Below the pieces are notes generated by a model, which saw only the letters and a program-made list of their open reading frames with translations, made no database searches and was not told the origin of the DNA. DNA of 64,000 nucleotides, taken from NCBI GenBank assembly GCA_018398765.1, contig JAHBMJ010005646.1:40001-104000 (forward strand). Reading direction: 5' to 3'. This document shows positions 55,681-64,000 of the stretch, in pieces. The stretch is from Chromera velia (lineage: Eukaryota > Sar > Chromeraceae). Position 1 is the stretch's first letter, and each line of letters opens with the position of its first letter. The position numbers and the translations under genes are program-made.

Positions 55681-58600
55681 AGGAAGAAAGGAGGTAACGT
55701 TGGCAGACACACGGTGGAGGCAAACCTAGACGGCCCCTCTGACTCTCTTCTCTCTTTCAATTGGGATCTTTTCTTTCTCTGTTCGCTTCCTTCCTTCATG
55801 GTCTTTCGTTCGACCACGAAATGGATCGCATCTTTGGTCTGCCTCGTCCTCCTTCTCTGTCTCAGGTGCTTTTAACCTGACTGTCTGACCTGGTCAAGTC
55901 AGAAGTCCTTTGACTGCACGCATTGCAAAGCTTCTGCATGATGACGCCGAGGACCGTGAAGAGAAGGAAGACAAAAGAGACACAGAGCCCAGCCACGCTC
56001 CGAATAGAGAGCCGACGGGCGTACACGGAAACTCACGCGTGCACACCCATGAAAGACAAGACAAGACAAGACAGGACAAAGCAGGCAAGAGAAGACACAC
56101 ATAGAAGAAAAGAGGGAGAAGTTTGACAGGACAAGTCAATGAAGAAATGCAAAGTCAGGCGAGCAACGCAAGACAAGTAGGGAGACAAAAAAGAGAAGGC
56201 AAAACGCACAATGCAAAGCACCACCGCAACGCAACGATGCGTGCCTGAAATGCAGAGGAAGGAAGAAAGGAAGGAATGCAGGACCACTGAGCTGTGTCCT
56301 TTTCGAAAGCTGAATTGAAAAGAAGGAGGGGGGGAAGAAAGAGAAAGAGAAATTCGGTCTGCTGGGATCTCAGAGGAGGAAAGAGATTCATCCAGATTGG
56401 TAGTGGAATCAGAGTTTAGTCTTTGTCATTGTTTGTGGGGGGCGGGAGGGGTGTTGGGGGGTTGCAAAAAGTGCAGAAGGCTTTCTGCGAGCAACAGAAA
56501 GAGAAGACAAAAAAAAGATGGGGATCGGAGAAAGAAAAAGAGCGAGACTGAAGATGAAGGAGTAAAGAGAGAGAGAGGCAGACATCGATCGAAAGGTCTA
56601 ACGCAAGAGAGAGAAAGAGAAAGACAACGGAGAGGGAGTTGTTTCTCGTCCTTCTGTGTCTATCTTGCATGCAAACAGATCACCCGGTTCCTGCACATTT
56701 CATTCAATGTCTTGCAAAATCTACGGGCGAGTAGCATGCATGAAGCGAGGAAAAAGAAAAGTTCTGTGCAACGAAGTGTGTGGAGACAAATCGCATACAT
56801 GGTAAGGACCGATTCTCCTTTTTCTCCTTTTTCTCCTTTTTGGAAGAAACAACAGGACCGTTATATTCCCTCTGACGATTGATTCTCCTTTTTCTTCTTT
56901 CTTTTCTGTTGAACGCCATCTATCGACTGCCGAGGCCATTTTCAGCCTCTTCCGAGGTTCTGCTTGATTCGTCCAACCGCGAGCTTCTCCGAGAAGTCAC
57001 TTTCCTGGTGTGCTTCGCCTTGTGAGAGACAGGGAATTAACACCGACCACAGAGACCGTTAGCTCGCCCCGCGATTGTTCCTTCCATCCTTTTTTTCCTG
57101 CATGAAGCTTCCCTCTTATCAAATCACACCGTCCCCCTCCGCCCCCCTTCCTTCGATACAACAGCGAGGAATCTGTCATTTCCCAGAAGAGAAGAGAAAG
57201 AAAAGAAAGAAGGAATGAACAGAAGCAACGGAAGCGCACCGGGACTAAATCGGACCTGGCGCAAGGAAAGAGGACGAGCAACAGACGCAAACACCCTTCT
57301 CTCCTTCTTTCTTACACGAGTCCTTAGCCAACCAACTAGTGGAAGGACGCCTGATGAATTGATTCTTCGAACGAAGTGAGTGAGTCAGTGAGAGGTCTGG
57401 CAGACGCAACCAGGATTTCCTTCCTGTCTGCATAGAATCCATCCACATCATGTTGTACAGACAAAGATAAGAAGGGAGGAGAAAAGGAAGCAAGAAAGGA
57501 AGGAAGGAAGAAAGAGAGGAATGCCAGGCAGATCGCCCCAGTCGGCCCCAGTTTAGAAGTGAAAGGACACGAATCTGCACAAGCAAGCAAGCAAACAAGC
57601 ATACACGCCATAGAAGGAAATGACCTCCGCTCTGCGCAGCGTGGGTGCTTGGGTCTCTCTCTTCTTCCTCTTTTCCTTTCTTTTCCTTTTCTTTTCTTGC
57701 ATGCTGATCCGATCCGATGCTTCCCCACTGACGGTCAGGGGCTTTCTCCACTCAAGTGTCTCCAGGAGACGGCCAGCCAGGAAACAACCCCACGGGAACG
57801 AAAGAAAGAGTGAACGCTCGAAGCAATGAGAGGAAAGAGAGAGAGAGAGAGGGAGAGAGAGAGAGAAAGAGAGAAAGTGAGAGAGAGGATTCTGGCAACA
57901 AAAAACAAACGGGTGAACAAACGACAGAAAGAAGATGAGACAAGGTCAATCGCAAGAAGCATGTGCGTGTGTACCGTCACATAATTCACTAGGCTGAACG
58001 CCAACCGCGACAATCCTAGCTTGTCCTCCTTCCCTTCCTTTCTTCCTTCCTTCCTTCCTTTCTTCTTTCCTTCCTTCCTTGCGATGACCGTCTCAGTCTC
58101 ACTCTGTAAGGAGCCCTTCTCTAGGCTTCGTTACATCTCATTGTATGGTGGTGTCCTTCTCTTTTCCTTCAATGTGGCCTTGCCTCATCCAGGCATTCCC
58201 GGGCTACCCAACCCCATCCCTCCCTCCCTTCCTCTCCCCACCCTTGATACCTCAATTCGATTCAATTCGATTCAAACTGCATGCCGAAAAAAACAAAGTG
58301 GCGAGGAAGCCTTCACAGAGCCAAACCCACAAGAGAGAGAGAGGAAGAGAGAAAGAAACCCCAAACCAGGACGAACGGAATCGTACCTAGCCGGTGAAGA
58401 GGAGGAGGAAGAGGAGCATATGCAGATTCAAAGCGGAGCGTCGATCACAACAGTGCGTGTGTGCTTGTGGGTGAGAGAGAAGAAAGAGAGAGAAAGTATG
58501 TGTGTGGTATTTGACGAGGAAAGATTCAGTTAATATCAGAACAGCGACATTCACACGCAGGCAAATGAAGGCAAGAAGGAAGAAGAGGCAAAGAAGGGCG

Positions 58601-59587
58601 TCTCTCTTTCTGCAATTAACGCAACCGTCCTACGTCACTTGGAAACGAGGTTCCATTCTACGCGGGAGGCTGCAAGCATGAAGATCGAACGACCCATCTA
58701 TCAATCGAACAAAAGAACGACGCACACTTCCCCTTCTTCTGCCATTCTGTCTTCTGTCGGTCAAGTAGTCGGTCACCGGTGGCGCATCAAAAAAGGAGGA
58801 GGAAAGAGGAGAGGCAAGAAAAGCGAAATAATAATAAAAAAAAAACGAGAGAAAGGATTTGATGAATGCCAGTCACAGACAAACCGTATTTTCGGAAACC
58901 CCCTTTTAATTCTTTTAAATCACATGAAGGACCCCCTTTCAGCCCCTCGTCTTAGCTTCCCTCTAGAGCATCCATCGGCCTGACATTTCGCTCCCAACCC
59001 CCCCGCCCCCCTCACAAGAATAGAACACCCCAACCCTACAGATGTTTTCACGCTGGCGAGGAACAAACACTGAATGGAAAGAATCGAAAAAAAGAAAAAA
59101 CTAATCCTGCGTCGAAAAGTCATTAACCGGACATGGTGGAGAGGAAGAGAAACAGACTCAAAAAGGGAAGGCTGCCATGGAACCAAACGGGTGTTGTTGG
59201 TTCGATCTGCCTGCCTCCGACCGTACAGCACAAGAAAGGAAGTTCGACCCTGCATGCATGCGAGGAAGGAAAAGATGCAGACAAGCGAGGAAGGAAATGA
59301 AGAATCATCGGAAGCATTCGCATACACAAGGTAGAAATAACATCCATCCACTTACATTAGTCAGAAGCATTCAGCCAATGAATGAATGAACTTTGTGCCA
59401 TTCTTTCCTCCCTTCCCCCCCGCACCACCCTCCTTCCCATTCTGCAGGGAGTTCTCTCCACCCATCATTTCGTCTCTTTTTCTTTTTACCTTCTTCGTCT
59501 GCCTAACACTCAGCAGGCAGACCCCGTGCAGCATCATTCTGCCTGCCTGCCTGCCTGCATCTTGTCCCTGTGTCCCTCCCTCCCTCC
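55681..59587. other. Gene-poor region with purine/pyrimidine tracts; no gene supported
   Basis: Composition returns to that of the gene regions. GA-rich (56340-56640, 57835-57890), GACAA (56055-56080) and TTCC (58028-58080) tracts produce many overlapping short frames on both strands, none with a recognisable domain. It may include the 3' UTR of the KH gene. Additional exons of an unrecognised gene cannot be excluded. Confidence 0.4.
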
Positions 59588-61972
59588 CTACGGATATCCA
59601 GCAATTCGGATTGCGACGTTGTGCACGCTCTCGACGACGAACTCCGAGATATTCGACACGCAACGCTCAACGTTCTCAGGCGTCCCGTACAGAGTCAACC
59701 GACGGCAGAACACCGGTTGACCCATCGTTTCACTCAAAGGAGTGCCCATTGGCGGGACCGTCCCCTGCAAAGAGACAAGCAGCAGAGGCAGAAAGGGAGA
59801 GACAGTTTGTCGTGTATGTAGTTGATCGCACACTTGTTATCGACGTACCAAAAAGAAAAAAAGTATTAGCACATTCATCGAAAAAGCTGCGTCCGATCGA
59901 CATAACCAGAAACAGCAAAAACAAGGGCTCCAGTCCCCACAAGATCAAAGAGTCACCAACACCGCACGCACACGCACACACTCAGTCCCGTCCCACGCGC
60001 ACTCTCTCTCTCTCACGACCAACCCGATGCCGAAAGAAGATTCTCACACCGACCCAGACGCGCAAAGGAGAGCGCTCATGTTTGGCACGAACAAGACAAA
60101 CCGAATGCAATGGGGCGATTGAGATGAGGAAAAGAAAGGAGAGCGGAGAAACACTAGAGACCACAAAGACCGACAGACGTTGAGCAGTTGCAAATCTTGA
60201 GAGAACTCGTCTCTCTTTGCAGGCTGGGCAAGGTTCAGGCTCTCACACAGGATGGCGAGAGGGAAGTGCGAAGGTTCTCCTACAGGCTCGATGTTGATTG
60301 CACCACCGGACAACAGCTGAAACTCCGCAATCTTCCACCCCCCTTTGCCGATCACAGAGGAAATGACGAGATTCGGGACATACAACTCGCGTCGCACGGG
60401 TCCTTGCAGGTCTCTCGCAAGCCAGCTCGCAAGTTTGTTTCTCACCAACTCCACGCCCTTTTGCACCTGGGCCATGGTACCGGTGATGGTGAGAACTTTC
60501 ATTCCTGTGCTGTCTGCCGTGCGGCCGTATACCATAGTTGCACGCGATCTCTGCTGGAATTCCGCTATGCACGCCCCTCCGGCTCCGACGAGCCGCGGCA
60601 CGAACTGCGAGGCGATGGTGACTGTCTGCTTGAACTCCTGCTCTGCCCCGTTGTCCTGGGCTGGCTGGATGGTTTGCCCGTCCTCCCCCGGAATGACCAC
60701 TTGGGGACCTGTGGGGATGTGCAGATGGCCAGCCAGGGGGTTGTGAGAGGCAACAGCCGTGCGGGGTTGTAGTGACTCGGCGGCCGCTGCTGCGTGTTGC
60801 GCACTTGCACTCGGATACGGGATGGGAGGGTTGGAAGAGGGGGGCATAGGGGGATAGGCAGGAGGGTAGGGATGCGAGACGTGGGCGGAAGAGGACGACA
60901 GCGAAGATGTCCCCAGGCCCGTCTGTTGAGGTGCGTGTGTGTGGTTCATGACCTGCAGTTGATTGCTGGAATAGGGGGGAGGGCCGGTGGTCGGGATGGC
61001 TCTGCTGTGATCTCTGAAGGAAGAAAGAGAATTTAGGGGCACGTGGCGCGACTCTGCCTCTAGGCGATTTCGACCTTGAGTGGCTGTAGCTGCAAGGCGA
61101 GACGGCCTGCTTGTGCCACCTTCCACTACGGAGGGCGGGAAGGCTCTCATGATGTTCTCCAGGCGAGTGGGTGCTTGTGCAGCATTCGGATAGTGAGGGG
61201 CTATTGGCGTCGTGCTAGGATAGTTGGGTGTCATCTGAGTAGCTGGGTAAGGACGATTGATTTGGGCAGTCGGGTAGGTCGGGGTCATATCGGCTTCGTA
61301 CGGCGGTGGAAGTGCTGAGACGGGAGGCGCGTAGTGTCCACCCCCCGCTTGTTGCGACTCTGCTGTTGCGACGCGCGTCGGGTCCACTGTAGAGACCCCA
61401 CCACCCCTCGCGACTGACGAGGCGTTGAAGGTGCCGGCAGTGGCACTGGGGGGCCGGTTCTGGTACGTGTCCTGGGTCAGCGCTGTAGACTGAGGGGGGA
61501 AACCGGATCCTGTGGGTGTCCACTCAGAACCACCCCATGGTGCCGCAGTGCGTTCTTTGAAAATGAGGGGGGACAGGGCGTTGAGTGCCACCATGACGCG
61601 ATCTGCAGTTCCCCTTACTTCGACTGGTCGCAGGGGAATGTTGTCTCGTCCTTCTCTGACAACTGTCTTGGACGAGAGGGAAATTTCGTAGGCGAAACTT
61701 TGAGCTTGGGTGACGAAGAATGGGTCTTCTGTGGTTCTTGAATCCACCAGAAAGCACAGCGGGATTCCTTCCCCCGGCAATGCTGAAAGGACTCCGACCA
61801 GATCATCCAGAGAGCCTTCAAGGAAGACTTCGGAAAATCTTCCGTAGGCGTAACCATTTCGTTCGAACACCGGCTCCAGTCGGGCTAAATATTTGGAAAT
61901 TCGGGGAAGAACAGACCCCACAGTGTCGCTCTCCCGAAAAAATACCGAAACTGACACCGTTGATTGCGCCAT
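59588..61972 (-). CDS. KH-domain RNA-binding protein
   Basis: Two exons, 60284-61972 and 59588-59764, join at phase 0 to give 621 residues. The ATG at 61972 (MAQSTVSVSVFFRE) is chosen because the longer frame upstream begins with a non-ATG codon. Residues 449-518 form a KH domain (QTVTIASQFVPRLVGAGGAC, with GAGG as the GXXG loop), and residues 529 to about 615 form a second (LYVPNLVISSVIGKGGWKIA, GKGG loop; it continues after the intron with RRLTLYGTPENVERCVSNIS). The N-terminal 190 residues may contain a divergent KH-like unit (VEVRGTADRVMVALNAL). The centre is Pro/Tyr/Ser-rich and probably disordered (PPYEADMTPTYPTA). KH proteins bind single-stranded RNA or DNA, and a role in mRNA control is likely but not specific. 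Divergent from PSMD9. Confidence 0.85.
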
Positions 61973-62717
61973 GGTTCGTAAGGTATCGAATGCGTGACGC
62001 AGCACCTCTGAAAATGAAGATCAACGGTTCGAGGAGACCCTCAGCAATGAGGGTATAGACTGTGTTTTGATCACCCGCGTATCACCACGTGACTGACCCC
62101 GGAATTACTCTATTCACCGCAGATGGGTTGCTATGGGCTGCTCAGGAAGCACATGCAGTGTATCACTTCTTGAGCATCTCGATCGATGCTTTTTTCTTTT
62201 CTCTGGAGGTTTGTGGAAACTCCGCTGTGTTACTTCAGGTATCTCCATGCAGATTGAAGTGTTAATTGTCTTTCGAAATTTCAGTCTGCATGCTGCATTT
62301 CGTCCCGTGGGGCCCACGGATGGCCCACGGGGGCCCCAGTTCAACAAAAGTGCATGCCGGGGCACGTGCTGCATGGCGCGGCGGCGCGCAGCACGGGATC
62401 CCCTAGCTATATATATGGGCCCTTGCTTGCGCGGCGCCGCACGATACGAGACGGCACACGTGACAAGAAGAGGAAAAGTACAGATTAAATTGCCTTCTGA
62501 CTAGCTGCACATATGACTATATGCGATCTATTGATTGATACATTCTGTCAAGAGTCAGACCGCTACCATAGAGGATTCGTCTGCTGATTCCGCATGCATG
62601 TTTCAGTTCTGAATCTTTCGACTTGATCCAAGAGTTGCCTCCCATTGTTTGAAATCTGTTCGGACATTCTAACCTTCAATTAGAAGGAAAAACACCGAGA
62701 GAAGATAAAGAAACGCA
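61973..62717. promoter_or_regulatory. Divergent promoter spacer between KH and PSMD9 genes
   Basis: The 745-bp spacer carries GCATGC words (62288-62294, 62592-62601), a CpG-rich patch (GCATGGCGCGGCGGCGCG at about 62372-62389) and a TATA-like CTATATATATGGG at about 62405-62417 followed by GCGCGGCGCC. This is the clearest core-promoter candidate in the window, but orientation is not proven. Confidence 0.45.
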
Positions 62718-64000
62718 ATGGAGGAGTTAAGGGAGCTGGAAAAGAAGAAGCTCTCCATCGAATCTGAGATGGAGGCTTTGGTTGAGTACCTGGAACAACC
62801 CGGAATGCCCGGAATTTCGGGGAATCTTGTGGTGAGTCTGCATGTTCAAGGTTCTCTTCCTCTTGATGGTTGGATCCGTATGAAATCTTGTCGTCGCATT
62901 TGGAAGCTTTCCGTGTCGCTTTTTCCCGCCTTTCGAGATCTCTCAACTCAATATACATCTTTGTGTGAGATCCCAACATTCTTGTGGCGCTTTGTTCTCC
63001 TTTTCCGTCTCCCCTTTCCGTCTCCTCCCTTCCTTCAGGACGCCGAAGGATTCCCGAGAGCAGACATCGACGTCTTTGCCGTGCGCACAGCTCGGCACAA
63101 GCTCGCCTGTGAGTCAGCGAGGGACCGCTCGGAGAGGGGGGGATAGACAGGAGGGGCAAGGGGAGAGTCAGCTTTGTGCCCTTGAAGCGGCGTTGTTTGC
63201 TGGATGGAGAGAGAAAAGTCAGAGACAAAAGACGGGTAAAAGAGACATCCTTTGGAATGTAGTTGAAAGGGCAATGGGAGAGCCTGAAGAAAGTCTGAGG
63301 AGGAGGAATGAACTCTGGAAGTCGCCAGCACCTTCAAGTTGGAATTGGCCAGCTTAAGGGAGGGGAAGCGATAAAGGAAGTGCGTCTCTTCTTGTTCGTT
63401 GGCTGTCACTTCCACACACTCTTCCCGTCTTTCATTGTCTTCAGGTCTCCGCACGGACCACTTTGAAATGATGAAACAGTTGGAGAAAGGTGAGTGCCTC
63501 GGAGAGAGCCTGGTCTCTGTTTGTTCAGGTGCCTCCGAATGCAGTCTTTCAATGCACCTCCGCAGCTTGCTGGTTCATCAATGCGTCTCTGCTTAGGCTT
63601 TCATTGTCCGATTGTGTGTCCGTCTGCATGTTTGCCCACTGGTTCGTTCTGCTGAATATGATTGCTGAATGGATTGATCGACGTTTTCTGCTCCTTCCAG
63701 GACTCCACGCACTTCACGCACAAGGGGCCATCCGTGTGCCCAGAGGAGGGGAGAGCAACGGCGGCATGAACGGAGATGCTCATGACGGCCCGGTGGGTGG
63801 TGAATTGGTATTCTCTTCTTGTTTGTTTTGATTTAAGTTTCTCTCTTGGTTAGATGCCATCTCTTCCTTAGGGTTGTCGGGCCGCTTTTTTGTCTTTTCG
63901 AGGAAGAGGGGAGGACGGAAAAGACTCTTTCGCTTCTCTTCCTTTCCAACTTTGTTGTGCATACTTTTTGTGTTTCCCTCTGAACAACTTGTTCCCCCCG
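62718..64000 (+). CDS. PSMD9: 26S proteasome assembly chaperone PSMD9 / Nas2 (5' part)
   Basis: Four exons in phase: 62718-62831, 63039-63108, 63445-63489 and 63701-63792, with the rest beyond the right edge. The N-terminal domain is recognisable: a helical hairpin (MEELRELEKKKLSIESEMEA), then DAEGFPRADIDVFAVRTAR, LRTDHFEMMKQLEKG and LHALHAQG, which closely follow the conserved PSMD9/Nas2 core (LID-x-EG-x-PR-x-DID-x-x-x-VR-x-AR and a GLHxLHA end). The ATG at 62718 opens directly into the family N-terminus. PSMD9/Nas2 binds the proteasomal ATPase Rpt5 during base assembly. The C-terminal PDZ domain would lie outside the window. The last donor (CCG then GTGGGT) is reasonable but not checked by a following exon. 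Confidence 0.9.

Noticed and set aside
57245-57751. 168-codon minus-strand open frame
   Set aside because: Low-complexity Lys/Glu and Leu/Ser content from purine-rich tracts, with no splice-linked continuation found.
60188-60772. 194-codon plus-strand open frame
   Set aside because: Antisense shadow of the KH exon, which has clear KH motifs on the minus strand.

Overview
The window reads as nuclear DNA of an intron-rich protist. Genes are split into many short exons joined by GT-AG introns, most donors read GTCAGT, GTCGGT, GTGAGT or GTGCGT, acceptors often end in GCATGCAG, and the introns are full of microsatellites. The protein repertoire (an EGF/Sushi/HYR multi-pass surface protein, a RING/TRAF-type zinc-finger protein, a CHAT peptidase-like protein, a polyprenol kinase, a KH protein, PSMD9) together with the gene style fits a chromerid alga such as Chromera velia. 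That assignment is inference, not proven here.

Layout. Positions 1-22034, minus strand: one giant gene, cut off by the left edge, with about 46 exons I could chain with matching splice phases apart from one unresolved gap. It encodes a signal peptide, a lectin-like domain, EGF domains, Sushi domains, HYR domains, a cysteine-rich stalk, a multi-pass membrane region and a long charged tail. Positions 22035-25446 are intergenic, with an AT-rich block that encloses a GC-richer decayed coding patch. Positions 25447-26996, minus: RING/TRAF zinc-finger gene. Positions 27605-30766, plus: a secreted CHAT-domain (caspase-like) protein. Positions 32289-41626, minus: a 17-exon dolichol/phytol-type kinase. 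Positions 42795-46995, plus: an unfamiliar histidine-rich type II membrane protein built of repeated modules, interrupted by an assembly gap. Positions 48650-55680 are an AT-rich, transposon-bearing block with two LINE remnants. Positions 59588-61972, minus: KH-domain RNA-binding protein. Positions 62718-64000, plus: PSMD9/Nas2, cut off by the right edge.

Organisation. Divergent pairs (TRAF/CHAT, kinase/His-rich, KH/PSMD9) are separated by short spacers of 0.6-1.2 kb that carry CpG-rich patches and GCATGC palindromes. AT-rich, TE-bearing DNA lies in convergent or 3'-flanking spaces. The neighbouring genes do not form an obvious pathway. The receptor, the CHAT protein and the His-rich protein are all predicted to enter the secretory route.

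Most striking points: the phase-1 module borders of the receptor ectodomain, which look like exon shuffling; the secreted CHAT protein; the new repeat module of the His-rich protein; and microsatellites that start exactly at 5' splice sites and repeat the donor motif. Exon borders were placed by eye from splice motifs, reading phase and domain continuity. No alignment or transcript data were available.
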